16,327 nucleotides of DNA. Source: Huintestinicola sp050874005. GTDB lineage: Bacteria; Bacillota; Clostridia; Oscillospirales; Ruminococcaceae. Shown one piece after another: positions 1-7,845 of this stretch (its first letter is position 1; each line of letters begins with the position of its first letter). A program made the position numbers and the translations under genes. A model generated the notes under the pieces. That model searched no databases and had not been told where the DNA came from. It saw nothing but the letters and a program-made list of their open reading frames with translations. The DNA is taken from the NCBI RefSeq assembly GCF_050874005.1, contig NZ_JBNMJV010000049.1, positions 1 to 16,327 of the forward strand, written 5' to 3'.

Positions 1-1485
1 ACTTCCCGCAGCGCATACCATAACCACAGGCTTGCCTGTTTTCATGATCTTGTCAACGAGAATGCGCTGGCTTTCGGGGAGACGGATATCATTCTTGTCA
101 CCCGAGGAAAATTCGTTTCCTGTGTCGCCTTCCTCGCCCTCGATAGTGGAGTCAAGACCCACGCAGAGAATAACAACATCAGCATTTTCAGCCGCAGCCA
201 TAGCCTCCGCATATCTGTCACCGGGCATTGCAAGAACCGATACCTTCTGCTTGTAAAGATGACAGCCCTCGGCATAGATGACCCTGCCTTCAAACCTGTT
301 CTGAATGCCCTCCAGGAGGGTGATATATCTGTCGGCAGTACCGTTGTAATTGCCTTCAAGAGCAATTCTGCTGTTGCTGTTGGGACCGATAACCGCAATG
401 GTATTGACCTTGTTTTTATCAAGGGGAAGAATGCCGTTGTTTTTGAGAAGAACCATTGACTTTTCCGCGCATTCAAGTGAAACCTTTTTATGCTCGACAC
501 AGGAGACAATATTATAAGGAATATCATCAAACTCGGTCTTATCGTCGAACATACCAAGTCTTATGCGTGTCCTCATAAGATGAACGCAGGCTTTTCTGAT
601 GTCCTCCTTAGTAACAAGGCCCTCGTCTAAAGCCGCAAGCACATTAACATAAGTACAGCCGCAGTTCACATCGCAGCCTGCTGTAAGAGCAAGTGCAGCC
701 GACTCCACCGCATTTTTCGTAAGACCGTGATGCTCGTGGAAATCCCTGATAGCCCAGCAGTCGGAAACGAAATATCCGTCAAAGCCCCATTCACTCAGCT
801 TGCCCATAAGAAACTTGCTTGCGCAGGAGCCTTCTCCGTTTACCCTGTTGTATGCGCCCATTACGCTTTCGACCTTTGCATCCTTAACAAGAGCTTCAAA
901 TGCGGGAAGATAGGTTTCCTCCATGTCCTTCTGAGTAGCCTCGGCGTTAAATTCGTGCCTTATGGACTCAGGACCGCTGTGAACGGCAAAATGCTTTGCG
1001 CAGGCAGCTGTTTTCATGACCTCTCCGTCACCCTGCAGACCTTTTACATATGCCTTGCCGTTTTCGGCTGTAAGGAAAGGATCCTCGCCATAGGTCTCAT
1101 GACCTCTGCCCCATCTCGGGTCTCTGAAAATGTTGATGTTGGGAGCCCAGAGAGTAAGTCCCTTGTAAATGTCCCTGTCATCGTATTTTGTGTAAGCGTT
1201 GTATTTTGCCCTTGCTTCGGTGGAGGTGATGTCTCCCGCCTTTTCCACAAGGTCGGTGTCAAACATAGCAGCCATACCGATAGCCTGAGGGAACATTGTT
1301 GCAACGCCCGAACGTGCTAGACCGTGGAGACCCTCATTCCACCAGTTATATGCAGGAATGCCCAGTCTCGGAACGGATGGAGCATCGTATCTCAGCTGAC
1401 CTGCCTGCTCCTCAACGGTCATTTCATCGACCAGAGCTTCCGCTCTTTCAAGGGCAGAAAGGGATTTGTCAAGATATTTTTTCAT
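1..1485 (-). CDS. GH3 family beta-glycosidase (beta-glucosidase/beta-xylosidase-like), C-terminus off the left edge
   Basis: The frame stays open for 495 codons from the ATG at 1485 to the window edge, so the C-terminal part is missing. GH3 marks run in order: YNWWNEGLHGLAR at residues 46-58, DPRWGRGHETYGEDP at 122-136, the substrate-pocket KH pair at 164-165, and VSDCWA at 240-245, where Asp242 is the expected nucleophile. The Cys-rich stretch CDVNCGCTY after the nucleophile and the WWNE motif resemble the beta-xylosidase branch of GH3 more than classical cellobiases. The second GH3 domain is entered before the edge. No signal peptide is visible, so it probably acts in the cytoplasm on imported oligosaccharides. 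AAAGGAA lies 8-9 bases before the start. It follows the DUF4380-like gene by 27 bases, so the two are probably one operon. Family is certain; substrate (xylo- or gluco-oligosaccharide) is inferred. Confidence 0.93.
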   Translation of the reverse strand, partial: MKKYLDKSLSALERAEALVDEMTVEEQAGQLRYDAPSVPRLGIPAYNWWNEGLHGLARSGVATMFPQAIGMAAMFDTDLVEKAGDITSTEARAKYNAYTKYDDRDIYKGLTLWAPNINIFRDPRWGRGHETYGEDPFLTAENGKAYVKGLQGDGEVMKTAACAKHFAVHSGPESIRHEFNAEATQKDMEETYLPAFEALVKDAKVESVMGAYNRVNGEGSCASKFLMGKLSEWGFDGYFVSDCWAIRDFHEHHGLTKNAVESAALALTAGCDVNCGCTYVNVLAALDEGLVTKEDIRKACVHLMRTRIRLGMFDDKTEFDDIPYNIVSCVEHKKVSLECAEKSMVLLKNNGILPLDKNKVNTIAVIGPNSNSRIALEGNYNGTADRYITLLEGIQNRFEGRVIYAEGCHLYKQKVSVLAMPGDRYAEAMAAAENADVVILCVGLDSTIEGEEGDTGNEFSSGDKNDIRLPESQRILVDKIMKTGKPVVMVCAAGS

Positions 1486-1512
1486 TTTTTCTGATTCCTT
1501 TCGGGAAAAATT

Positions 1513-2427
1513 TTATTTTATAAGTTCCTTAATGCGGTTTCCGATATCGTCCATCATATCGGAAGGCTCAGCATTATTGCTGTTGTCAAGAAGACACCAC
1601 TTTTCACAAAGCACAGCTTCCTCGCCGCTTGCATATTTCCGTTTTTCGCCCAGAAGCTCACATTCAAGGAAAAGATTATTGGTGTAGACCTCAAAGTTGC
1701 AGGAAAAATCGGGATAGCAGACGTCCTTGTATTCGGGAATACATTTTGCGAATATCTGCTCCTTAACCGCATACACCGCAAAGCCGTCCTCAAGATTAAA
1801 GCCCGCCTTGAATGCCTTGCGAATAAAGGAATCCTGCCTTATGCGCACCATGGAATTGCTCATTCTGAACCTGCTGTCATAGATATCCGAATAATCCCAC
1901 AGGCTGATAACTCTGTTGGGGAGATATCCTCTCTTAGCGGTATTTACGGGTATCATGCAAACTCCGCCGTCGGAAAGACTTGTCACCGACCAGGGAGCAA
2001 ACTCAGCATCTGACTCGGAAACATTTTTTATCTTGTGAGTGAGCTTTACCACAGGAGCAGCATCGTCCATCTCAATAATGAGCGTAAATTCCTTGCCGAA
2101 GGGTGTTGCGGGAGGTGTCAGGATAAGCCTATTACCCTCTATACTGCAGCTCACTGCGGCATTATCGGGATAATATGTCTCGGGATTTACCTCGGGAGCT
2201 ATCCATATCCTGTGACCGCCGTAAGCCACCCAGCTGCCGTATTCTCCTGCAGGCTCGGTAAAGCGGCGGTCGACATCCTCAAACAGGACATTTTCCTTGC
2301 CGATGCGGGCGAAATAAATTATCCTCGGTCCCAGATCCACTGTAACGCCGAGAGAGATAAGACCGTTATCCAGAAATACGCAGTTTCCGAAATTCTTGTA
2401 CTGCTTATTAGAAATGCTTACACTCAT
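1513..2427 (-). CDS. DUF4380-like (galactose-mutarotase-like fold) protein
   Basis: A 304-residue soluble protein, first gene of the minus-strand operon with the GH3 enzyme. It has no signal peptide or membrane segment. The beta-rich sequence, the early LGPRI segment and the motif GGHRIWIAPE (residues 70-79) fit the DUF4380 group, thought to have the mutarotase/aldose-epimerase sugar-binding fold; the catalytic His pair of true mutarotases is not obvious. I infer a sugar-binding or sugar-processing accessory role for the GH3 enzyme. An in-frame TTG at 2439 sits directly against the AAGAAGG ribosome site, so the ATG at 2427 with about 12 bases of spacing is preferred. The stop at 1513 is followed after 27 bases by the GH3 start. 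Function is not established. Confidence 0.75.
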   Translation of the reverse strand: MSVSISNKQYKNFGNCVFLDNGLISLGVTVDLGPRIIYFARIGKENVLFEDVDRRFTEPAGEYGSWVAYGGHRIWIAPEVNPETYYPDNAAVSCSIEGNRLILTPPATPFGKEFTLIIEMDDAAPVVKLTHKIKNVSESDAEFAPWSVTSLSDGGVCMIPVNTAKRGYLPNRVISLWDYSDIYDSRFRMSNSMVRIRQDSFIRKAFKAGFNLEDGFAVYAVKEQIFAKCIPEYKDVCYPDFSCNFEVYTNNLFLECELLGEKRKYASGEEAVLCEKWCLLDNSNNAEPSDMMDDIGNRIKELIK

Positions 2428-2459
2428 AATATTGACCAACCTTCTTTATAAGCTGCATT

Positions 2460-2518
2460 TACGTCGGAAGAATGTGGACAGAAATAAGTTCGTTTTCGCC
2501 CTTTGTCCGTATGACGTA
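2460..2518 (-). promoter_or_regulatory. Structured mRNA leader of the DUF4380-GH3 operon
   Basis: The predicted 97-nt leader starts with nested inverted repeats. TACGTC at 2460-2465 pairs with GACGTA at 2513-2518, and inside it GGACA at 2476-2480 pairs with TGTCC at 2504-2508. The ribosome site (about 2439-2446) is outside the fold. It matches no riboswitch class I know. It may only be a stabilising 5' structure. Confidence 0.3.
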
Positions 2519-2530
2519 TTGTTTGAATAA

Positions 2531-2560
2531 ATTATATAACAATCTCACGAGATTTACCAA
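2531..2560 (-). promoter_or_regulatory. Promoter of the DUF4380-GH3 operon
   Basis: Reading the minus strand: TTGGTA (2560-2555), 18-base spacer, then a consensus TATAAT (2536-2531). Transcription would start near 2524, giving a leader of about 97 nt before the ATG at 2427. A 14-bp palindrome fills the spacer. It is divergent from the AraC gene. Confidence 0.65.
2541..2554. promoter_or_regulatory. Candidate operator inside the promoter spacer
   Basis: AATCTC-AC-GAGATT is a perfect 6-bp inverted repeat with a 2-base centre. It lies exactly between the -35 and -10 of the minus-strand promoter, where a bound protein would compete with RNA polymerase. The half-site CGAGATT recurs at two other places in the same intergenic region. 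The binder is unknown; the adjacent AraC-type protein is the obvious candidate. Confidence 0.45.
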
Positions 2561-2731
2561 TCATTTTTTGCGTTTTTGATTTCACATATTGTGCTATTTT
2601 TTTATGCGAGATTTGTATGACTTTACAAAAAACAGGTCAAATGTATTGCTTTTTTATACAAGACGTGTTATTATAGTAATATAAACGTTCCAAAAATTGT
2701 GTCGATGATACCGAAATATATTACGAGATAT
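2548..2731 (+). repeat. Three direct copies of CGAGATwT in the divergent intergenic region
   Basis: CGAGATTT at 2548-2555, CGAGATTT at 2607-2614 and CGAGATAT at 2724-2731. The first lies in the operon promoter spacer, the second between the two promoters, the third in the leader of the AraC gene. Start-to-start distances are 59 and 117 bases. AraC-family proteins often bind direct repeats, so these could be sites for the protein encoded at 2799. Octamers can recur by chance in AT-rich DNA. Confidence 0.35.
2646..2674 (+). promoter_or_regulatory. Promoter of the AraC-family gene
   Basis: TTGCTT (2646-2651), 17-base spacer, TATTAT (2669-2674) on the plus strand. The predicted start near 2681 leaves a leader of about 118 nt before the ATG at 2799, which carries the third CGAGATwT copy. 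Confidence 0.5.
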
Positions 2732-2798
2732 CAATTTATGCCGCTATTCCAAAGCTTTTGCGGGGAAAATCACATCAAAAAGGAAAGGTGAGGCTTAT

Positions 2799-3662
2799 AT
2801 GATCGTACATCTTAACGGCGACTATGAAACAGTCGATTATGTTCAGAACCGAAGCGTTCTTTTATACGACAATAATGAGGATGAGGAATATCCTCTCCAC
2901 TGGCACAACGCCATAGAAATAATCATGCCTCTGACAAACGGCTTTGAGGTTGTATGCGCAGGCAAGGATTACAAGCTTTCCGAAAGGGATATCCTGATAA
3001 TCCCCGGCGGCACTCTTCACAATCTGAAAGCACAGTCGGGCAGAAGGCTTATCTTCCTGTGCGACAACAATTCTTTTGCGGCAAACCCCGCACTGTCCGA
3101 GCTTTATTCCGTCCTTGCAGAGCCTGTGCTCATAAATTCGAATTATGACAAGGAATTTCTGAAATCTATGAATCATATCCTGGAGGAGATATACGTTCTG
3201 TATTCAAATTACACCGACATCACCGAAGTGTATATCTACATAAAGCTGGTAACTCTCCTTGCAAGGATAAAGGAGTATCAGCTAAACGAGATAAAATACG
3301 ATGACGGCGGCAAATATGCGGACAAATTCCGACTTATACTTAAATACATCGAGCAGAATTATGCAAACGATATAACCCTTGAGGAGCTTGCAAGCATCGC
3401 AGGCTACAGCACCTATCATTTTTCAAGGATATTCAAGAAATACAGCAGCACCACCTTTATAAATTTTCTGAACCGCCGCAGGGTAAAGGCAGCGGAGCTT
3501 CTTCTGCTTGAAAGCGGCAGCTCCATAACCGATGTGGCAATGCAGGTAGGCTTTGCAAGTCTCACCACCTTCAACAGAGTATTCAAAAGCATTAACGGCT
3601 GTACTCCCTCCGAGTACAAGAAGCTCTACAGAACGACCGGCACCTCCGAAAGCGTCAAATAA
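2799..3662 (+). CDS. AraC-family transcriptional regulator with N-terminal cupin domain
   Basis: A 287-residue regulator of normal length for the family. The N-terminal half is a cupin-type ligand pocket, with HWH at residues 34-36, Glu40 and His74 as likely pocket residues and an IIPGGTLH segment at 67-74. The C-terminal ~110 residues are the two-helix AraC/XylS DNA-binding domain: first helix-turn-helix around 193-212 (EELASIAGYSTYHFSRIFKK) and second around 241-262 (SITDVAMQVGF), ending with the family signature FNRVFK...CTPSEYK. GGTGAGG six bases before the ATG supports the start. It is divergent from the DUF4380-GH3 operon and probably controls it in response to a sugar; that link is inferred from position and shared repeats. 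About 165 bases of non-coding DNA follow before the terminator. Confidence 0.93.
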   Translation: MIVHLNGDYETVDYVQNRSVLLYDNNEDEEYPLHWHNAIEIIMPLTNGFEVVCAGKDYKLSERDILIIPGGTLHNLKAQSGRRLIFLCDNNSFAANPALSELYSVLAEPVLINSNYDKEFLKSMNHILEEIYVLYSNYTDITEVYIYIKLVTLLARIKEYQLNEIKYDDGGKYADKFRLILKYIEQNYANDITLEELASIAGYSTYHFSRIFKKYSSTTFINFLNRRRVKAAELLLLESGSSITDVAMQVGFASLTTFNRVFKSINGCTPSEYKKLYRTTGTSESVK

Positions 3663-3827
3663 CAGCCGCTTCTTAATGGGCATCCGTGTTGGGTATGATT
3701 TATTATAGCACATTTGTGCCCGATTGCCAATACTTTTTTAGAACAAAAGTTGCACTCCGACACATTTTTGTACATATAAGCAAAAATGCATACCGCCCTT
3801 TGTTAAATCAGTACAAAAGTCGCAAAA

Positions 3828-3863
3828 CGGAGCTTCTGCTATCTGCAGAGGCTCCGCTTTTTT
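3828..3863. terminator. Bidirectional intrinsic terminator between convergent genes
   Basis: CGGAGC (3828-3833) pairs with GCTCCG (3851-3856), continued by a T-G wobble and TCTGC/GCAGA (3835-3839/3845-3849) around a 5-base loop. Six T residues follow at 3858-3863 on the plus strand, and A-runs on the left give T-runs on the minus strand. It lies five bases past the minus-strand stop at 3868, so it probably ends both the AraC and the GGDEF transcripts. Confidence 0.85.
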
Positions 3864-3867
3864 GTGA

Positions 3868-5775
3868 TCACCGCACCTTGCCTGCTTCCAAACACCTTTC
3901 CCGTTTAACAGCGTACATTTTCTCGTCTCCACGCTTCATAAATTCCTCAAGGAAGGAGTGCTTTGAAATGTCCGCCAAATATATTCCGCAGCTTGCGCTC
4001 AGAACGTAGGGCTTGTTTTCCCTGCGGTTAAATTCATCAAGCCCCGCTGTCAGCCTGCTTTGGAACCGTTCAGCCTTCCCGGCGGAATAATTGGGAGCAA
4101 AAACATAAAACTCGTCTCCGCCCGTCCGTCCTGCGATCTCATTTTCAGTGCAGCAGCCCGAAATAATGCGCCCCAGCGCTCTGATGGCATAATCACCCTC
4201 AGCGTGACCGTAAACATCGTTTACGTGCTTCAGCCTGTCCATATCAATTACTATAGCGGCAGCCTCACCGGGAATTTCCCGGGCAGCGTCAAAGGCAGTC
4301 TGAGCATTTTTTTCAAAGCCCCGCCTGTTCAGCATACCCGTAAGCTTGTCGTGAATACTTTCGCTTTCAAGCTCCCGCATAAGCTGACGGATATTGTTTT
4401 TATGAAGCAGAGCCTCCAGCGAAACGGCGATATTCATAAGCCATATGTTGTAAAACTCGTTGAACGGATCCACCGACACCATTTTTATCGAGCTGTACCC
4501 GAAGCAATGGCTGCCGAAATGGAGGTGGGAAATGTAATAGCAGGCGGTGTCATCGCCCGTCTCGCAGGGTAGAAAATCGGAAACGGGGAAAATGCCGTCA
4601 GGACGGACCGACGTGCCGTATCTGTCCATCCATATGGCAGGTATGGTTTGGGAGGTGGGAGAGTCATATGCATTTTCATATGAGACCCGCCCGTTTTCAT
4701 CGCAGTAGGCAAAGAGGAAAAATTTCTCAAACCCTCCGAAATTGCAGCAATACTTAGAGAAAGTCTCCGCCATCTGTCCTATATCCGAGACCCTGTTCAT
4801 TTCAAGCATAGCCGCTTCCGTGTCATAAATATAATATCTGAATGTCCGTGTGTCTGAAAGAATACCGTTTCTCTGAATACATTCGTCTCTCAGGGACTCT
4901 CTGCTGCAGCCGCAGGAATATCCGTAATGATTTTTTGTGGGAAGAATGACCGTCCGTTCCTGGGGAATACCTTTCAGCAGATTATCAATAACAGAAAAAG
5001 CGGAAAATGCGGCGTCGGAAACATTTCTTTCAATAGTGGTGATACGCGGAAAAAACACCTTGCCTTCATATGTATCGTCGCAGCCCGAAATGCAAACGTC
5101 ATCGGGCACCCTGACTCCCCTGTTTTCAAGCTCTGTGCAGAGGGAAATAGCCATATAATCGTTGGCGCAGATTATTGCCTGGGGCAGACCTTTTTCAATA
5201 AAGAAATCAGCCGCCTCGCCGCCCTTGCTGTACCAGAAATCCCCGTGAAATATCCCTGCGCCCTCTTCGGGAAGCCCGTTTTCCTTCATAGCGGCTTTAA
5301 ACGCCAGAAGCCTGTCCGCAGCGTCAGGGTGACCCTCGATACCCGACATATAGCCTATTCTTGTAAATCCGTGGAACTTTGCAAAGTGCCCCACCATTTC
5401 CGTAATTCCGCAGTAATTGTCAAACTGAACCTCATAAAAATCCTCGCAGGGCTCGCTTATAACAACAACAGGACAGCTGCATTTTCTGATACGGCGGTAA
5501 ATTTTCTCCCTCATATCATCGGTAAAGATGTTGCTGTTTTCAAAGATAATGCCGTCGAGCCGGTCAAAGGGAATGATATCGAGGAGCCTGTCCTCATATC
5601 TGCCGTAATCGTCATATTTGGCGCCTATCCTGCCGATAAAGCTGAATATAAGCACATTAAATCCGAAGCTTTTTGCAGCGATGTTTATGGAGCGGCAAAG
5701 ATCGTTTTTGAATCCTCCTCCGATGCCGCAAACGAACACTCCGACAGTTTTATGTGAATTTATCATATTTTTCAT
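3868..5775 (-). CDS. Sugar-binding (LacI/Peripla_BP-like) domain fused to GGDEF diguanylate cyclase
   Basis: A soluble protein of about 635 residues. Residues ~9-286 form a LacI-type periplasmic-binding-like sensor; the motif ANDYMAISLCTELENRG followed by VPDDV and GCDD (around 204-234) is typical of LacI C-terminal domains. The protein begins directly with this domain and has no helix-turn-helix, signal peptide or membrane segment. A SCGC motif near 287-290 leads into ~170 residues I cannot assign (possibly GAF-like), then a GGDEF domain (~475-625) with DKLTGMLNRRGF, DMDRLKHVND and an intact GGDEF at 552-556, so cyclic-di-GMP synthesis is likely. The inhibitory RxxD site is absent (TENE in its place). 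I infer that a cytoplasmic sugar controls cyclic-di-GMP. The start is uncertain: TTG 5787, GTG 5778, ATG 5775 and ATG 5766 are in frame, with only a GGGGCG-like ribosome site. Confidence 0.9.
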   Translation of the reverse strand: MKNMINSHKTVGVFVCGIGGGFKNDLCRSINIAAKSFGFNVLIFSFIGRIGAKYDDYGRYEDRLLDIIPFDRLDGIIFENSNIFTDDMREKIYRRIRKCSCPVVVISEPCEDFYEVQFDNYCGITEMVGHFAKFHGFTRIGYMSGIEGHPDAADRLLAFKAAMKENGLPEEGAGIFHGDFWYSKGGEAADFFIEKGLPQAIICANDYMAISLCTELENRGVRVPDDVCISGCDDTYEGKVFFPRITTIERNVSDAAFSAFSVIDNLLKGIPQERTVILPTKNHYGYSCGCSRESLRDECIQRNGILSDTRTFRYYIYDTEAAMLEMNRVSDIGQMAETFSKYCCNFGGFEKFFLFAYCDENGRVSYENAYDSPTSQTIPAIWMDRYGTSVRPDGIFPVSDFLPCETGDDTACYYISHLHFGSHCFGYSSIKMVSVDPFNEFYNIWLMNIAVSLEALLHKNNIRQLMRELESESIHDKLTGMLNRRGFEKNAQTAFDAAREIPGEAAAIVIDMDRLKHVNDVYGHAEGDYAIRALGRIISGCCTENEIAGRTGGDEFYVFAPNYSAGKAERFQSRLTAGLDEFNRRENKPYVLSASCGIYLADISKHSFLEEFMKRGDEKMYAVKRERCLEAGKVR

Positions 5776-5809
5776 CACGCCCCGCAATGTTTTGTATCAT
5801 TTATACAAT

Positions 5810-5838
5810 ATTATATCATACTGCAGAAAAAATTTCAA
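5810..5838 (-). promoter_or_regulatory. Promoter of the GGDEF gene
   Basis: On the minus strand: TTGAAA (5838-5833), 17-base spacer, TATAAT (5815-5810). The start near 5803 gives a short leader of roughly 28 nt. A strong near-consensus promoter, separate from the upstream transporter operon because the terminator at 5849-5874 lies between them. Confidence 0.75.
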
Positions 5839-5848
5839 TAGAAAAACC

Positions 5849-5874
5849 AAAAAAAGCTGCCCGAACGGACAGCT
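5849..5874 (-). terminator. Intrinsic terminator of the ABC transporter operon
   Basis: In the minus-strand RNA an 8-bp stem AGCTGTCC/GGGCAGCT with one wobble and a GTTC loop (5855-5874) is followed by seven T residues (complement of 5849-5855). It starts 14 bases past the permease stop at 5888. Confidence 0.85.
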
Positions 5875-5887
5875 CTTTTAATGAACA

Positions 5888-6859
5888 TCATTCCTTTACG
5901 CCGCCGATGGTAAGACCCGCAACGAAATATTTCTGCAAAAAAGGATACAGACAGATGATGGGGAGCGATGTGATGACCGTTGCAGCTGCACGGACAGAGG
6001 TAGGTGTTACCATACCGCTGGCGTGTTCCATTGTCTGAGCGGTCTGTCCCTTGCCCGAGGTGGTAACAGCGCTCAGGAGCTTCATAAGTTCATATTGCAA
6101 AGTTGTGAGATTATCGCTCATACGGTTGTAGAGCATAGCGTCGAACCAGGAGTTCCACTGACCCACAGCGGTAAAGAGAGCCACCGTTGCGATAACGGGC
6201 ATACAGAGAGGGAAAATTATCTTGATGAAAATGGTCATATGACCCGCGCCGTCTATCTCGGCGGATTCGCTGAGGCTCTCGGGGAGACCGTTCATATATG
6301 TACGTATTACCAGCATATTGAATGCGCTGACCATTCCGGGGAGAATGTACACCGCAAAGCTGTTAGTAAGACCCAGAGCCTTGTAAACTAAGAATACAGG
6401 GATAAGACCGCCGGAAACGTACATCGTGATAACGTACAGTAGGGAAAGCTGCTTCTTGAAAATGAAATTCTTTCGGCTGAGAACATAAGCGAGAAGCGCC
6501 GTAACAAAGGTAGATGTGACCGTGCCGATAACGGTTCTGAGAACGGATATCTTAGCTGCCGTAGGCATAAGCTCTTTGCTCAGCACCGCTTTGTAGTTAT
6601 CCAGCGTAAACATTCTTGGTAAAAGATGTATGCCGCCTCTAAGAGCGTCCGTACCGTCATTGAAGGACACCGCAACCGTGTTCAGAAGAGGGTACAGCAT
6701 GGTGATGGTGAAAACGATCATTATGATAAGATTAACTGTGTCGAAAATAATGTCGCCTGTTGTCCTTCGGCTGAGGAATGCTTTTTTGCCTTTGCCGATC
6801 TCACCCGCAGGCTTGAAATTATGCTCTATCTGCTTGGGAACTTTGTATTTGTTTGTCAT
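5888..6859 (-). CDS. Carbohydrate ABC transporter permease, LplC/MalG type
   Basis: A 323-residue inner-membrane permease, last gene of the importer operon. After a charged ~35-residue cytoplasmic N-terminus it has about six membrane segments. Family marks are YPLLNTVAVSFND (56-68), YVSGGLIPVFLVYKALGLTN (147-166, characteristic of LplC-type permeases) and the EAA-type ATPase-docking loop at about 198-221 (ESAEIDGAGHM...FPLCMP). AAGGAGGCA ten bases before the ATG fixes the start. It follows the partner permease by 20 bases, so the two are co-transcribed and should form a heterodimeric channel. No ATPase gene is in the operon, which in this class is usual: a shared MsmX-like ATPase is encoded elsewhere. 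The substrate is probably an oligosaccharide; not proved by sequence. Confidence 0.95.
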   Translation of the reverse strand: MTNKYKVPKQIEHNFKPAGEIGKGKKAFLSRRTTGDIIFDTVNLIIMIVFTITMLYPLLNTVAVSFNDGTDALRGGIHLLPRMFTLDNYKAVLSKELMPTAAKISVLRTVIGTVTSTFVTALLAYVLSRKNFIFKKQLSLLYVITMYVSGGLIPVFLVYKALGLTNSFAVYILPGMVSAFNMLVIRTYMNGLPESLSESAEIDGAGHMTIFIKIIFPLCMPVIATVALFTAVGQWNSWFDAMLYNRMSDNLTTLQYELMKLLSAVTTSGKGQTAQTMEHASGMVTPTSVRAAATVITSLPIICLYPFLQKYFVAGLTIGGVKE

Positions 6860-6879
6860 AGCTTGTCTGCCTCCTTCCT

Positions 6880-7821
6880 TTAGAATAGGTGTTCCTCGCC
6901 CATTTTCTTAGCAAGTTGATTTGCTATCACAATGAGGATAAGGCTGACAACGCTCTTGAAGATGCCTGCCGCCGTACCGAGAGAATAGTCCGCCTGGCTG
7001 ATACCATATTTGAGCACATAGATATCAATTGTCTGAGAAACGCTCTGAACCAGACCGTTGCCCAGCAGATATTGAACCTCAAAGCCTGCATTAAGAACGT
7101 TTCCGATGTTCATAATAAGCAGGATAAAGAAAGTAGGCTTAATACCGGGGAGGGTGATGTGCCATATCTTAGCAAGCCTGCCCGCTCCGTCAATGGAAGC
7201 CGCCTCGTAAAGGTCGGGGCTGATGGAAGTAATGGCTGCAAGATAAATGATACTGTTCCAGCCCGTTTCCTTCCAGACATTGGCAAAACCCACTATCCAC
7301 CAGAACCACTTGGGATCCGCAAGGAAGTTAAAGGGCTTGTCTATGATATGAAGATTTACAAGTATCTCGTTCACGATACCGTTCTCGGTGGAAAGAACGT
7401 CAAAAACGATACCCGTAACAATGACCCAGGAAAGGAAGTGGGGCAGATATGAAATTGTCTGGACAAGCTTCTTGCCTTTGTTAAATCTGAATTCGCTGAG
7501 CAGTATGGCAAACAGTATAGCTGTGACCGTACCCAGAACAAGATTGATAACGCCCATTGCAAGGGTGTTTCTGATGACCTTTAAGAACTGGTCGTTTGAA
7601 AAAAGGAACTTAAATTTATCAAGTCCGACAAATTGCGAGTGCAAAAGACCAAGCTTGGGCTTAAAATTCTGGAACGCCATTATCCAGCCGCCCAGGGGCA
7701 CATAGCAGAAAATGATAACATAGATTATAAACGGTATTGAAAGCAGGATCAGCACCTTCTGATTTTTGATCTGTTTGAGACTTATCCCCTGCTTCTTTTC
7801 CGCATCAAAAGGATTTCCCAT
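6880..7821 (-). CDS. Carbohydrate ABC transporter permease, LplB type
   Basis: A 313-residue inner-membrane permease, middle gene of the importer operon. Six membrane segments are visible, with LplB-class motifs YVPLGGWIMAFQNFKP (40-55), SYLPHFLSWVIVTG (124-137), WKETGWNSIIYLAA (183-196) and the EAA loop EAASIDGAGRLAKIWHITLP (206-225). The ATG at 7821 is chosen because AAGGAGTG lies 11 bases upstream; an in-frame start 63 bases earlier would add a peptide encoded by the intercistronic hairpin. It partners with the LplC-type permease downstream and receives substrate from the lipoprotein encoded upstream. Confidence 0.95.
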   Translation of the reverse strand: MGNPFDAEKKQGISLKQIKNQKVLILLSIPFIIYVIIFCYVPLGGWIMAFQNFKPKLGLLHSQFVGLDKFKFLFSNDQFLKVIRNTLAMGVINLVLGTVTAILFAILLSEFRFNKGKKLVQTISYLPHFLSWVIVTGIVFDVLSTENGIVNEILVNLHIIDKPFNFLADPKWFWWIVGFANVWKETGWNSIIYLAAITSISPDLYEAASIDGAGRLAKIWHITLPGIKPTFFILLIMNIGNVLNAGFEVQYLLGNGLVQSVSQTIDIYVLKYGISQADYSLGTAAGIFKSVVSLILIVIANQLAKKMGEEHLF

Positions 7822-7845
7822 AGCGATGTGTTCACTCCTTATTGT

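Noticed and set aside
3710..3724. GCACA/TGTGC mini-hairpin after the AraC gene
   Set aside because: Two-base loop and no T-run; the convincing terminator is at 3828-3863.
4927..5757. 276-codon open frame on the plus strand
   Set aside because: Antisense to the sugar-sensor/GGDEF gene, which has clear domain motifs; the plus frame has none.
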